64,000 nt of DNA, from contig CAWGIM010000007.1 in assembly GCA_963822615.1 (NCBI GenBank), forward strand, positions 57,405-121,404, in the 5' to 3' direction. Of the stretch, positions 33,587 through 42,853 are shown piece after piece (positions within the stretch are counted from its first letter, which is position 1; each line of letters begins with the position of its first letter). The position numbers and the translations under genes are program-made. The notes beneath the pieces were generated by a model. The model ran no database searches. It saw only the letters and a list, made by a program, of their open reading frames with translations, and was not told the origin of the DNA. This stretch comes from Trebonia sp963822615 (GTDB lineage Bacteria > Actinomycetota > Actinomycetes > Streptosporangiales > Streptosporangiaceae).

Positions 33587-35745
33587 CTACCGCCACGGTG
33601 GCGGCAGCGCCCCCGCCACCATCGGCGTCCGGCTCAGCCGCATGGTCGGCCCCGGCTGGACGACCCGGCCGAACTCGGCCGATTCCTGCTCCAGCCGGAT
33701 CCCGCGCCGCTCCGCCGCCCCGCCCGGCGCGAACAGCTGCTCGATCGACTCGATCCGGTGGGCGCTGCCGCCGGCCGCCCGCACCAGGTCGGTGACCTCG
33801 GCCGCCGTCATCGTCGCCAGCGGCCGGCCATCGCCTTGCTCAGCCCGGCGTCATCGGAGGTACCCGCCGCCAGGCCCAGTGCGGCGAGCAGGCGGCCGCG
33901 CCCGTCGGCCCCGGTGCCGACGAACAGCCAGTCATCGCAGGCCCGGTAGACGTGCTGGAACGCTGACCACCCCGGCTCGGTCCAGACGTCGTGCGGATTC
34001 GGCGCCCCGGCCGGCCCCACGATGTAGGGGAGCTGCGCGTAGGCAGCCGCGGTGACCAGCGCGACCTCGGCCGAAGCGGCCCGCCCGGTCCGCCGCCGCC
34101 GGTACTCGGCCAGCAGCGCCGCGAACGCGCCCAGCAGGCCGGCCGCGTAGTCGGTGAACGGGGTCCGCGGCAGGTCGACGGTGGGCGCGACCCCGCTGGG
34201 CGGGCCGGCCCCGAGCGTGCGCGCGGTCAGTCCGGTGGTGGTGTTGGCGATCTCGGCGTAGCCGCGCAGGTCCTTCCAGGGGCCTTCGGTGCCGAAGGTG
34301 TTGAGGTAGACGTAGTTGAGGCCGGGCGCCACCGTTCGGACTGCCTGCTCGTCCAGGCCCAGGCGCGCGAGGGCGGGACCGGTGAAGTTGGTGACCAGCA
34401 GGTCGGCCCAGCCGAGCAGCCCAGCTAGCTCGCCTGGCCCGTCCGGGTCGGCCAGGTCAAGCGGGACCAGGCGCTTGCCGCGGTTGGCGGCCTCGTGGAA
34501 CAGCGGCTCGGGCAGGCCGGACTGGCTGCGCCCGGCCGGGGCGTCGGCCTTGACCACGTCGGCGCCGAGCTCGGCCAGCAGCCGGGTGGCCGACGGGGCG
34601 GCCAGCACCCGGGTCAGGTCGAGGACGCGCAGGCCGCCGAGCGCGGAGGCGTCGTCCGCCGGGTGCGGCGCGGCCCGCCCGGGCTCAGCCGTGCCCGGGC
34701 CCGCGTCCCGGATCCGGACGGCTGCCCCGGGCACGGTCAGCCGGCCCGCCTCGGGGTCCGCGATGTCCAGCACGCTGCCCGACGCGCGCGCCTGTTCCTC
34801 CGCCAGCCACCGGGTGCTGGTGCGCAGCGCGGCGATCGGGGTGCCGGCCGCCTGCCCCAGCCGCTCCCACTCGACCGCGGGCCGGGTGGCGAACAGGTCG
34901 GCCAGTCGCCGCTGCAGCTCGGCCCGCTTACCGGGGTCGGACCGCAGCGCGTCGAAGCTCGCGGTTCCCTCCGTTATCCACGCCCGGCGGCCGGCCGCGT
35001 CGAGGAACCACTCGAGGTGGCGGTACCAGACGGTGACCAGGCTGACGTAGCCGCCGTCCCGGCAGCGGTAGAACCCGGCCCCGAACATGGCGCCCGCGGG
35101 CGGGTTGCGTTCATAGCGCAGGGCGCGTACCCCCACCGCCTCGAAGAACGAGTCGAACAGCGGCACCTCGAGCCGCTGGCCGAGCCCGTCGCGCTCGCGC
35201 GCCACCAGCGCCGCCATGATCCCGGCGGCGGCCTGGGTCCCGGCGAAGACCGAGGCCAGCAGCAGCGGGGTGAAGGCCGGCCCGGCCGACGGCATCCACT
35301 CCCGCTCGACCAGCTCGGTCGCGCCCGCGTAACCGCCGGCGGCCGCCAGCACCGTGCCCTCCCAGCCGGGCCAGCCCGCGCGCGGGTCGGTCCGGCCGAA
35401 GCCGGGGATCGAGCAGTAGACCAGCCGGGGATTGCGGGCGCAGGCCGCTTCCGGGCCCAGGCCCAGGCGGTCCATCACGCCGGGCCGGAAGTTCTCGATC
35501 ACCACGTCGGCCTGGTCAAGCAGTGCGAGCGCCGCGCGCCGCTGGCCGGGATCCTTCAGGTCAAGCCGGACGGTCCGGCGCCCGCGGTGCAGCATCGCGT
35601 TGGCCGCGGTCGCCCAGGCCGGCCCGTCCGGGCGCTCGACCCGGGTGGTGCTTGCCCCCTGATCGGCCAGCAGCAGCGCCGCCAGCGGGCCGGCCAGGTA
35701 CTGGCCGAAGTCGACCACCCGCAGCGCGCTGAGGGCGGCGGTCAC
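33587..35745 (-). pseudogene. Double-domain CaiB/BaiF family III CoA-transferase, one frameshift near the 3' end
   Basis: From GTG 35745 (overlapping the upstream stop by GTGA) the protein has two successive CoA-transferase III domains. Domain 1 is ~1-370 (LRVVDFGQYLAGPLAALLLADQGA, VVIENFRPGVMDRLGLG, RNPRLVYCSIPGFG). Domain 2 is from ~405 (LGGLRVLDLTRVLAAPSATRLLAELGADVVK, LVTNFTGPALARLGLD, LNYVYLNTFG). The reading frame stops at 33808, but the sequence clearly continues in another frame from ~33820 (MTAAEVTDLVRAAGGSAHRIES...) to 33587. One base is missing at 33820/33821 within CGGCCGG. Repaired length is about 718 residues. Tandem family III enzymes of this type activate an acid with CoA; substrate unknown. 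Confidence 0.82.
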
Positions 35746-36854
35746 CGGCTCGCGCCCAGGTGGGCGAGCACTCCGTCTTCCCAGTCGAAGTTGAACCGGA
35801 GGGTCTCGTCCAGTTTCTCCCGCCGGAACCACTCGTAGGTCTTCGCCACCGCGGCGGCGAAGGTGTGCGCCGGGCGGAACCCGATGTCCTCCCATAGCCG
35901 GTCGATCGAGAAGTAGGTGCTCTCGTTCCAGTGGTGCAGGTTCGGGCCCAGCCGCTGGATCAGCCCGGTCACGGTCAGGAAGCGGGAGCCGGGCGGCTCC
36001 ATCGTCGGCGCGGCCGAGTCGCCTGAGCTGGCCATCCCGGCCAGGTAGGCCCGGGCGGTGCCGGTGTCGTAGGCGCCGCTGTAGATGTCGTCCATCAGCG
36101 CCGGCGGCACGTAGGCCTTGCGCGGCGTGATGCCGATGACGTCGGCGAACGTGTCCACGTAGCCCTCGTCGCTCCAGTGCTCCCGGCCGGTCAGGTTGTA
36201 GCGCTTACCGAACGTCTGCGGTTGCAGCATGAGCATCCGCAGCGCGCAGGCCCCGTCGTCGACATAGCCGGTCTGGCTGAGGGTCGTCCCGTCACCGGGG
36301 ACCAGGATCGGGCGGCCGAGCAGCATCGCCTTGAAGACCCGCTGCTCCCGGTCGGCCACGATGTTGTTGGGGCCGAGGACCATCGAGAACGCCGCGGTGG
36401 TGGCCGGGAAGCGGTTGCGGCGGTACTCCTCCACCAGCAGTGCCTCGGCCCGCAGCTTGTGGTGCCCGTAGCTGGTCTGCCGGTCGGAGTAGTCGACCGG
36501 GTGGTCCTCCCGGATCGGCAGGATCTTGGCGGGCCCGTAGATCACCGTCGAGCTGGCGAAGATGTAGTGGCCGATCCGGTGCCGGAAGATGTCCACCATC
36601 GCGCGCACGTCGTCGACCGTGTACCCCGAGATGTCCTGGACGACGTCGAACTCCTGGTGACCGAGGACCTGCCGGAGCTGCTCGTAGTTGGTCCGGTCGG
36701 CGTACAGCCGGCGCACCCGGCGGGGGAGCTGGACCGCTGACCGGCCCCGGTTGAGCACGGTCACGTCGTGGCCGTGCCGATCCAGCTCGCGCACCAGCGC
36801 CAGCCCGTTGAACCGGGTGCCACCCATGACCAGGACCTTCATGGTCCAGATCAT
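35742..36854 (-). CDS. NAD-dependent epimerase/dehydratase (extended SDR)
   Basis: A 370-residue extended SDR protein. The nucleotide-binding start is MKVLVMGGTRFNGLALVREL (residue 5 onward), with LNRGRSAVQLP typical of the 'NAD-dependent epimerase' group. The active-site serine/tyrosine/lysine area is FASSTVIYG...YGHHKLRAEALL. Members act on nucleotide sugars or on other hydroxy-acyl substrates; the substrate is open. The next gene (double CoA-transferase) starts within its stop codon, so the two work in one operon. ATG 36854 is used; the second Met (residue 5) gives the standard N-terminus. Confidence 0.88.
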   Translation of the reverse strand: MIWTMKVLVMGGTRFNGLALVRELDRHGHDVTVLNRGRSAVQLPRRVRRLYADRTNYEQLRQVLGHQEFDVVQDISGYTVDDVRAMVDIFRHRIGHYIFASSTVIYGPAKILPIREDHPVDYSDRQTSYGHHKLRAEALLVEEYRRNRFPATTAAFSMVLGPNNIVADREQRVFKAMLLGRPILVPGDGTTLSQTGYVDDGACALRMLMLQPQTFGKRYNLTGREHWSDEGYVDTFADVIGITPRKAYVPPALMDDIYSGAYDTGTARAYLAGMASSGDSAAPTMEPPGSRFLTVTGLIQRLGPNLHHWNESTYFSIDRLWEDIGFRPAHTFAAAVAKTYEWFRREKLDETLRFNFDWEDGVLAHLGASR

Positions 36855-36890
36855 CGCTCACCACGGCCGCCTCGCACCGGAGCGCTTCCG

Positions 36891-36935
36891 CTGGGTGGGA
36901 TGAGCCTGGGTGGGCTGAGCCTGGGTGGGCTGAGC
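36891..36935. repeat. 15-base tandem repeat, three copies
   Basis: CTGGGTGGGATGAGC (36891-36905) is followed by two identical CTGGGTGGGCTGAGC units (36906-36935), in the short gap between the epimerase gene and the acyl-CoA dehydrogenase gene, both leftward. Confidence 0.75.
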
Positions 36936-36948
36936 AGGTCCCGCTCGC

Positions 36949-38064
36949 CTAGTCGGCCACGCCGAGCACGTCCCGCCCGATCTCGGTCGCCAGCACCTCG
37001 GTTGAGTAGGCCATCAGCTGCCCGGCCTGCGCGTCCCGGAAGTGACGCTGGATGGGGGAGGTCTTCAGGTAGCCGCTGGCGCCGCCGATCCGCACGCCGA
37101 GCTGCGCGACCGCCACCGCGGTCTTGTTGGCCAGGTACTTGGCCCGGTCGAGGCCGCCGAAGAACGCGGGGTCGCCCCGGTCCGCCTGCCGCAGCGCCTG
37201 CTGGTACAGCGCGTGCGCGGCCGCCAGCCGGGTGTGAGCGTCGGCGACCTCGTGCTGCACCCACTGCTGGTGCGACAGCGGGGCGCCGAGGATGATCCGC
37301 GACCGGGCGTGGCCGGCCAGCGCGGCGAGGGCGGCGTCGGCGATGCCGAGCGAGATGGCGGGCAGCCCGGCCGGGATGACCGCGAAGTCGCCCGGCCCGG
37401 GCGCCCGGCCCCGGTAGGCCGGGCTGAGCAGCGTCTGGTCGAAGCTGAGGAGCTGGCTGCGGGTGGCCCGCAGCCCGAGCGTGTCCCAGATGGGGATGAC
37501 CGATACCGACTGGTCCGGCAGCGGCACGCCGAAGAACGTCGGCTTGTCCTCGACCAGCACGTTGACCAGCAGGTAGTTGGCGATCTCGCTGCCGGAGACG
37601 AATCGCTTGGCCCCGTCGAGCAGCCAGCCGCCGTCGGCCGGGACGGCCTCGTGCTGCGGGTTGAGGAAGCGGTTGCCGCTGGCCGGCTCGGACAGGGCGT
37701 TCGCGAACCGGCGGCCGGCCAGGAACTCGGCCGCGAAGAAGTCGCCCGCGCTGTCCCGGGTGAGCTGGGCCAGCCCGACCCCGGCCCCGCCGTGCATGAG
37801 CTGGATCGTGGCCACCGACGGGTCGGCCGCCGCGATCAGCCCGATCAGCGCGCCGAAGGCCAGGTAGCTGATCCCCTCGCCGCCGAGCGCGGCCGGCAGC
37901 AGCGCCCGGCTGGTGCCGGCCGCGTGCAGCGCGTCGAGGGCGGCGACGTGGATCTCGGCCCGGTCGTCGTAACCCGCCGCCTCGGCCGCGAAGCCGGGGG
38001 TCAGTTCCCCGACCCGGTCGAGTAGCCGCTGCTCGTGCGGGGCCAGCTCGTCGTTGTCTGTCAC
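36949..38064 (-). CDS. Acyl-CoA dehydrogenase-family flavoprotein
   Basis: A 371-residue protein with the three-domain acyl-CoA dehydrogenase build. There is a helical N-terminal domain (~10-115) and a beta-domain with FANALSEPASGNRF, AVPADGGWLLDGAKRFVSGSEIANYLLV and IPIWDTLGLRATRS. A C-terminal helical domain carries GIADAALAALAGHARSR and VAQLGVRIGGASGYLKTSPIQRHFRDAQAGQLM. The last blocks recall the flavin-monooxygenase branch (DszC-like) as much as true dehydrogenases, so reduction, dehydrogenation or hydroxylation are all open. GTG 38064 fits homologous N-termini. TATAGT lies 7 bases upstream of it, suggesting a leaderless transcript. Confidence 0.86.
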   Translation of the reverse strand: MTDNDELAPHEQRLLDRVGELTPGFAAEAAGYDDRAEIHVAALDALHAAGTSRALLPAALGGEGISYLAFGALIGLIAAADPSVATIQLMHGGAGVGLAQLTRDSAGDFFAAEFLAGRRFANALSEPASGNRFLNPQHEAVPADGGWLLDGAKRFVSGSEIANYLLVNVLVEDKPTFFGVPLPDQSVSVIPIWDTLGLRATRSQLLSFDQTLLSPAYRGRAPGPGDFAVIPAGLPAISLGIADAALAALAGHARSRIILGAPLSHQQWVQHEVADAHTRLAAAHALYQQALRQADRGDPAFFGGLDRAKYLANKTAVAVAQLGVRIGGASGYLKTSPIQRHFRDAQAGQLMAYSTEVLATEIGRDVLGVAD

Positions 38065-38103
38065 GCTGCCGACTATAGGCAGCTCAGCGGCCGCCTCCGG
38101 CCG

Positions 38104-38259
38104 CATGTCGACAAGTTAATCGCAAACGGCCCATTAGTAACAGCAGAGGGCGACTTGGGTCATCCTCAAGTAACAAACGGCCGTGAAGCTACCGTTCATG
38201 TCCTCCGAGAGCGGCGAGAAACAGCAGCTAGATCGCATTACCGTACATGTCGACTAGTT
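38104..38259. repeat. Direct repeat CATGTCGACWAGTT flanking a divergent promoter region
   Basis: CATGTCGACAAGTT (38104-38117) and CATGTCGACTAGTT (38246-38259) differ by one base and lie 142 bases apart. The second includes the start codon of the amidohydrolase gene. Between them CAAACGGCC occurs twice (38123-38131, 38174-38182). The stretch is A/T-richer than its surroundings and contains the promoters of the divergent acyl-CoA dehydrogenase-like and amidohydrolase genes. Confidence 0.55.
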
Positions 38260-39482
38260 GGCCCGCGGCAGCGGACGCTGGCGCGCTCGACGGCATCGCG
38301 CTGTGGGACGGCGAGCGGGACCGCGGGCCGTCCAGGATCAGCTGGTCGGGTGACCGCATCGAGGCGGTGGAGCCCGCGGCGGACCAGTACCCGGGCCTGG
38401 CGGTGATCCCCGGCCTCATCGACACCCACGTGCACCTGGATACCAACGCGGTCACCGGGGCCGGCCCGGGTGACGCCTGGCCGCTGGTCACCCCGCCGGA
38501 AGAGCAGGCGATGCACGTACTCGGGCACACGCTGCGGTTCGCCGCCGCCGGGGTGACCACCCTGCGCGACCTGTGCGCGTCCCCGGTGCAGATCGCCGTC
38601 GGCCGGGCGCTGGACGAGGGCGCGGTCAGCGGGCCCCGGCTGCTGTCGTTCCCCCCGGTCGGCATGACCGCCGGGCACGGCGACCTGTTCACCCCGCCCC
38701 GGTTCCGGCACCGCCCGCCGGTGGCCGACAGCCCGGACGAGTGCCGGGCCCTGGTGCGCCGCTGGGCCCGGGAGGGCGCGCACGGCATCAAGGTCTACAC
38801 CAGCGGCGGCATCCTCTCCATGGGCGACCACGTGCGGTGGCGCAACCAGACCAGGGCGGAGATCGCCGCCACGGTGGACGAGGCGCACGCGCTCGGCCTG
38901 CCGGTCGCCGCGCACAGCCACACCGCCGAGGGCATCGACATCGCGCTGGCCGAAGGGGCCGACTCGATCGAGCACGGCACCGGGATGACCAGGGAGCAGT
39001 TCGGCCCGCTGGCCGACCGCCAGGTCCCGGTCGCGCCCACCCTGCTGATCAACGACCTGCTGGCGGCGGGCGAGGGCGGGGTCCGCCCCGAGGCGCAGGC
39101 GAAGGCGGCCGCCGTGGTGGCCGGCCGGGCGGGCACGCTGCGGGCGGCGGCCGAGGCCGGGGTCCGGTTCGTCCTCGGCACCGACGCCAACGGCCGCTTC
39201 GTCCGCCACGGCGGTCAGCTCGACGAGCTGCGGCAGATGCAAAGCGCCTTCGGCTGGAGCGCCGAACGGGTGCTGGCCGCCGCCACCGGCGACGCCGCCG
39301 CGGCCATCGGGCGGGGCAGCACGCTGGGCCGGGTCGCCCCCGGCCTCGCCCCCGACCTGGTCATCGTGCGCGGCCGCCCGTGGCTGGACCTGGACGAGCT
39401 GACCACGGACAACATCGTCGCCGTGATCTGCCGTGGCCGCCTGGTCAGCGGCCGCGTCCCGGCGACCAGCGGAAAGGACTGA
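38247..39482 (+). CDS. Amidohydrolase family protein (metal-dependent)
   Basis: A 411-residue amidohydrolase with the metal-ligand set visible. DTHVHLD near residue 60 supplies the first two histidines, and HGIKVYTSGG near residue 180 the bridging lysine. AAHSHTAEG near residue 220 and SIEHGTGM near residue 240 give the next histidines, and VLGTDANGRF near residue 312 the catalytic aspartate. The type resembles imidazolonepropionase/Xaa-Pro dipeptidase-like hydrolases that open cyclic amides or cleave amide bonds. The substrate is unknown. The stop overlaps the next start by one base (TGATG), with the adenosine-deaminase-like gene, so both act in one pathway. Confidence 0.9.
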   Translation: MSTSWPAAADAGALDGIALWDGERDRGPSRISWSGDRIEAVEPAADQYPGLAVIPGLIDTHVHLDTNAVTGAGPGDAWPLVTPPEEQAMHVLGHTLRFAAAGVTTLRDLCASPVQIAVGRALDEGAVSGPRLLSFPPVGMTAGHGDLFTPPRFRHRPPVADSPDECRALVRRWAREGAHGIKVYTSGGILSMGDHVRWRNQTRAEIAATVDEAHALGLPVAAHSHTAEGIDIALAEGADSIEHGTGMTREQFGPLADRQVPVAPTLLINDLLAAGEGGVRPEAQAKAAAVVAGRAGTLRAAAEAGVRFVLGTDANGRFVRHGGQLDELRQMQSAFGWSAERVLAAATGDAAAAIGRGSTLGRVAPGLAPDLVIVRGRPWLDLDELTTDNIVAVICRGRLVSGRVPATSGKD

Positions 39483-40525
39483 TGAGCGTGACCCAAGCGC
39501 GAAGCGAGGCCAGCCGGCTGGACGAGATGGCGATCCGGGCGCTGCCCAAGGCCGAGGTGCACGTCCACCTGGAGGGCACCTTCGAGCTGGCCGACCTGCT
39601 CGAGCTGAGCAAGGCGGCGGGCGAGCCGCTGCCCGGGCCCGCCCGTACCCTGCTCGACGCCAGCGGCGGGCTGAGCGACTTCCTGCGCTTCCTCGACTGG
39701 GAGTGCGGCCTGGTCCGCACGCCGGAGCAGGCGGCCCGGCTGGCCTACCGGTTCGCCGCCCGGGAGGCCGCCTCCGGGGTCCGCTACGCCGACGTGATCG
39801 TCAACCCGACCCACTGGAACGGCTGGCGGGGCCGGCTGCCGGCGCTGTTCGACGCGTTCGCCCGCGGGCTGGCGGAAGCCGAGCAGGACGGCCTGGCGGT
39901 CGTCAACCTGTGCGTGTCGCTGCTGCGCCAGCAGGGCCCGGAGGAAGCGGCGGAGCTGGTGGACTGGGTGCTCAGGGACCGGCCCGAGCGGGTGGTGGCA
40001 CTGTCGATCGACGGCAACGAGGCGGCCGCCGGCCGGACCGGGCCCAGGTTCGCGGCCGCGTTCACCCGGGCGCGGGACGGCGGGCTGCACCGCACGGTGC
40101 ACGCGGGCGAGTCGAGCGGCCCCGAGGGCGTCTGGGACGCCATCCGCTACCTGCACGCCGAGCGGGTCGATCACGGGGTCCGCGCGGTCGAGGACCCCGA
40201 GCTGGTCGACTACCTGGCCGGCAGCGGCATCACCCTCAACGTCTGTCCCCGGTCCAACCTGCACCTGGGCCTCTACCCGGACCTGGCCGGGCACCCGCTG
40301 GCGGCGCTGCGGGCGGCGGGGGTGCGGGTCACCGTGAACACCGACGACCCGGCCCCGCTGGGCACCCGGGTGGAAGCCGAGTGGGCGGTGTGCGCCGAGG
40401 CCTACGGCTGGACCATGGCCGACCTGCGCGAGCTGGCGGCCGCGTCGATCGCCGCCAGCTTCGCCCCCGACGAGCTCAAGGCAGAGCTGGCGGCAGAGCT
40501 GGCCGCGGAGCTGGGCCGGCCGTGA
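39482..40525 (+). CDS. Adenosine-deaminase-family (Add-like) amino-purine deaminase
   Basis: A 347-residue TIM-barrel deaminase with all Add family motifs. These are LPKAEVHVHLEGTFEL near residue 23 (two zinc histidines), HRTVHAGESSGPEGVWDAI near residue 200 (third histidine and catalytic glutamate), VDHGVRAVEDPELV, NVCPRSNLHLGL and VTVNTDDPAPLG near residue 285 (aspartates). It releases ammonia from adenosine, adenine or a related aminated ring. The middle part (WHWN-like substrate loop NPTHWNGWRG) differs from classical adenosine deaminases, so the true substrate may be another amino-purine. ATG follows GGAAAGG and overlaps the amidohydrolase stop; GntR overlaps downstream. Confidence 0.88.
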   Translation: MSVTQARSEASRLDEMAIRALPKAEVHVHLEGTFELADLLELSKAAGEPLPGPARTLLDASGGLSDFLRFLDWECGLVRTPEQAARLAYRFAAREAASGVRYADVIVNPTHWNGWRGRLPALFDAFARGLAEAEQDGLAVVNLCVSLLRQQGPEEAAELVDWVLRDRPERVVALSIDGNEAAAGRTGPRFAAAFTRARDGGLHRTVHAGESSGPEGVWDAIRYLHAERVDHGVRAVEDPELVDYLAGSGITLNVCPRSNLHLGLYPDLAGHPLAALRAAGVRVTVNTDDPAPLGTRVEAEWAVCAEAYGWTMADLRELAAASIAASFAPDELKAELAAELAAELGRP

Positions 40526-41262
40526 TCGAGATCCCGCCGCGGGCGGCGGAAGACGGGCGGGTCCGCCGCGGCCTGCTGCGCCGCGTCCGCGAGGCGGCCG
40601 CCGAGCACCGCCGGCTCCCCGGCGAGTTCGACCTGGCGGCCGAGCTCGGCTGCTCGCGCGTCCAGTTGCGGCAGGCGCTGGCCGACCTCGACCGGATGCA
40701 GGTGGTGCGGCGCCGGCAGGGCGCGGCGACCGTGGTGGACCAGCTCGGGCTGCGGCTCAGCGTCCGGCTCGAGGAGCAGCTCGAGCACACCGAGCTGCTG
40801 ACCCGGCTCGGTTACGAGGCCCGGGTCGAGGTCCTCGGCCACCAGCCGCTGCCGCGGCTGACCGAGCACGTCGCGGACCTGCTCGACGTGCCGCCCGACA
40901 CGCCCGCGGTCCGGGTACTCAAGCGGTGGGTCGCGGACGACGTGCCCGCCATGGTGGCGGAGGACATCCTGCTGCTGCCGCCGGGCGTGGCCGACGTGCC
41001 CGACAGCTCGCTGTTCGACGCGGCCGCCCGGGTGTGGGGGGAGCCGGTGGTCTGGGAGGTGACCACCCCGGGCGCGGCCGCGGCCGACCCGCGGCTGGCC
41101 GGGCTGCTCAGCCTGCCCGAGCAGGCCCCGCTGCTGGTGTTCGAGACCGTCGGCATGGGCACCCGGGGACGCCGGATCTTCTACGCGCTCGAGCACCACC
41201 GGCCCGACCTGGTCAGCTACTCGGTGGTGCGCACGGTGCGGCCGCCGTGGAGCAGCCCGTGA
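40522..41262 (+). CDS. GntR-family regulator with UTRA ligand domain (HutC subfamily)
   Basis: A 246-residue regulator. The N-terminal winged helix is RVREAAAEHRRLPGEFDLAAELGCSRVQLRQALADLDRMQVVRRRQGAATVV (~17-72). A C-terminal UTRA domain follows (LTRLGYEARVEVLGHQPLP, DTPAVRVLKRWVADDVPAMVAEDILLLPPGV, FYALEHHRPDLVSYSVVRTVRPPW). HutC-type proteins bind a pathway metabolite in the UTRA pocket. GTG start overlaps the deaminase stop (GTGA), and the permease gene overlaps its end. It is thus embedded in the operon it probably controls. Confidence 0.9.
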   Translation: MIEIPPRAAEDGRVRRGLLRRVREAAAEHRRLPGEFDLAAELGCSRVQLRQALADLDRMQVVRRRQGAATVVDQLGLRLSVRLEEQLEHTELLTRLGYEARVEVLGHQPLPRLTEHVADLLDVPPDTPAVRVLKRWVADDVPAMVAEDILLLPPGVADVPDSSLFDAAARVWGEPVVWEVTTPGAAAADPRLAGLLSLPEQAPLLVFETVGMGTRGRRIFYALEHHRPDLVSYSVVRTVRPPWSSP

Positions 41263-42032
41263 ACGGGGGAACCGAGCGCTCGCGGGCGAGCCGCTGGCTG
41301 ATCGGCGCGGCCGGCTTCGTCGCGCTGATCGCCCTCTGGCAGCTGCTGACCGCCACCGTCGGGTCGGGCAACCTGGAATGGCCGACCCCGTGGAGCATCG
41401 CCAGCCTGATCGGCAGCGACGGCTGGCACTTCTACTGGCCGAACGTGCAGACCACGACCTGGGAAGCGATCAAGGGGTTCTTCTGGGGCAACGTCGTCGC
41501 GATCGCGCTGGCGCTGCTGATCCTGCTGGTGCCGGTCATCGAGAAGCCGCTGCTGCAGCTCAGCATGATCTCCTACTGCCTGCCGATCGTCGCGATCGGC
41601 CCGGTGCTGGCGGTGAGCTTCAGCGGCGAGCAGCCCAAGTCGATCCTGGCCGGGATGGCGGTGTTCTTCACCACCCTGATCGGCATGCTGGTCGGCCTGC
41701 GCAGCGCCGACCGCGCCAGCCTGGACGTCGTCCGCGCGTTCGGCGGCGGCCGCTACCACGCGCTGGTCAAGGTGCGGTTCAAGGCGTCGCTGCCCAGCCT
41801 GTTCGGCAGCTTGCGGATCGCGGCGCCGGCCGCGGTGCTCGGCGCCATCATCGGCGAGTACCTCGGCGGCGACAGCGGGCTCGGCGTCGCCATGATCAAC
41901 TCCGAGCAGTCGCTCAACATCGCCCGCACCTGGGGCATCGCCCTGGTCGCGACCGCGCTGGCCGGCCTCGGCTACGCGCTGGTGGCGGTGCTCGGCCGCG
42001 CGGCCACCCCGTGGACGAGGAAGGCCCGGTGA
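41259..42032 (+). CDS. ABC importer permease, SsuC/ThiX type (subunit 1)
   Basis: A 257-residue permease starting at GTG inside the GntR stop. It has about six hydrophobic segments and the coupling-loop motif of BPD_transp_1 permeases (RSADRASLDVVRAFGGGRYHALVKVRFKASLPSLFGSLRIAAPAAVLGAIIGEYLGG, ~145-205). Proteins of this subgroup move sulfonates, nitrate, taurine or thiamine precursors. It partners with the next permease and the THI5-like binding protein. No ATPase gene lies in this operon. Confidence 0.9.
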   Translation: MNGGTERSRASRWLIGAAGFVALIALWQLLTATVGSGNLEWPTPWSIASLIGSDGWHFYWPNVQTTTWEAIKGFFWGNVVAIALALLILLVPVIEKPLLQLSMISYCLPIVAIGPVLAVSFSGEQPKSILAGMAVFFTTLIGMLVGLRSADRASLDVVRAFGGGRYHALVKVRFKASLPSLFGSLRIAAPAAVLGAIIGEYLGGDSGLGVAMINSEQSLNIARTWGIALVATALAGLGYALVAVLGRAATPWTRKAR

Positions 42033-42826
42033 CGGCACTGGAGGTCGCGTTCACCACCGCCCGCCGGGTGCTGTCGGCGCTGCTCACGCTGGCGGTCATC
42101 CTCGGCGCCTGGGTGCTGTTCCTCAAGGTCTTCAACATCTCGCCGTTCATCGGCAAGGGGCCGGTCGACGTCTGGCGCTACCTGTTCAGCGGCCCCGATT
42201 CCGGGGCCAACCGGCAGGTGCTGGCGGGCGAGTCGGCGACCACCCTGCGCGACGCCCTGATCGGCCTCGCGGCGGGCACCATCGCCGCCGTGACCTGCGC
42301 CGTCGCGTTCTACCTCTGGCGGACCGCGGGCTCGGTGTTCATGCCGCTGGCGATGGTGCTGCGCTCGGTCCCGCTGGTGGCCATGACGCCGCTCATCGTC
42401 GGCATCTTCGGCCGGAACCTCCTCGCGATCACGATCATCTCGGGGATCGTCACCTTCTTCCCCACGCTGGTCAACATGATCGTGGCGCTGCGCGGCACGC
42501 CGCAGGAGTCACTCGACCTGTGCCGCGCCTACGGCGCCTCGGCCAGCGACACGCTGTGGAAGGTGCAGATCCCCACCGCGCTGCCCTCGGTGTTCGCGTC
42601 GCTGCGCATCGCCGCCCCCTTGTCGCTGGTCGGGGCGCTGCTGGCCGAATGGCTGGCCACCGGCCAGGGGCTCGGATACGGGCTGCTCAACGCGTCCGCG
42701 GAGTCGGACTACAACGGCCTCTGGGCCCGGGTCGTGATCATCACCGTGTACTCGACCGCGCTGTACCAGCTCGTCGGCATCGCCGAGAGCCTGGTCATGA
42801 AGCGCTTCGGGGCACCGCCCAGTTAA
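42029..42826 (+). CDS. ABC importer permease, SsuC/ThiX type (subunit 2)
   Basis: A 265-residue permease, GTG start in a 4-base overlap with subunit 1. It shows the same family layout: hydrophobic start ALLTLAVILGAWVLFLKV, mid segment LRSVPLVAMTPLIVGIFGRNLLAITIISG and coupling loop ALRGTPQESLDLCRAYGASASDTLWKVQIPTALPSVFASLRIAAPLSLVGALLAEWLATGQGLGYGLL. The two permeases are paralogous and presumably form a heterodimeric pore. SsuC-type systems usually use one permease gene, so a pair is a mild variation. Confidence 0.9.
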   Translation: MTALEVAFTTARRVLSALLTLAVILGAWVLFLKVFNISPFIGKGPVDVWRYLFSGPDSGANRQVLAGESATTLRDALIGLAAGTIAAVTCAVAFYLWRTAGSVFMPLAMVLRSVPLVAMTPLIVGIFGRNLLAITIISGIVTFFPTLVNMIVALRGTPQESLDLCRAYGASASDTLWKVQIPTALPSVFASLRIAAPLSLVGALLAEWLATGQGLGYGLLNASAESDYNGLWARVVIITVYSTALYQLVGIAESLVMKRFGAPPS

Positions 42827-42853
42827 CACAAATATCAAAAGGAACGGGTTCAT

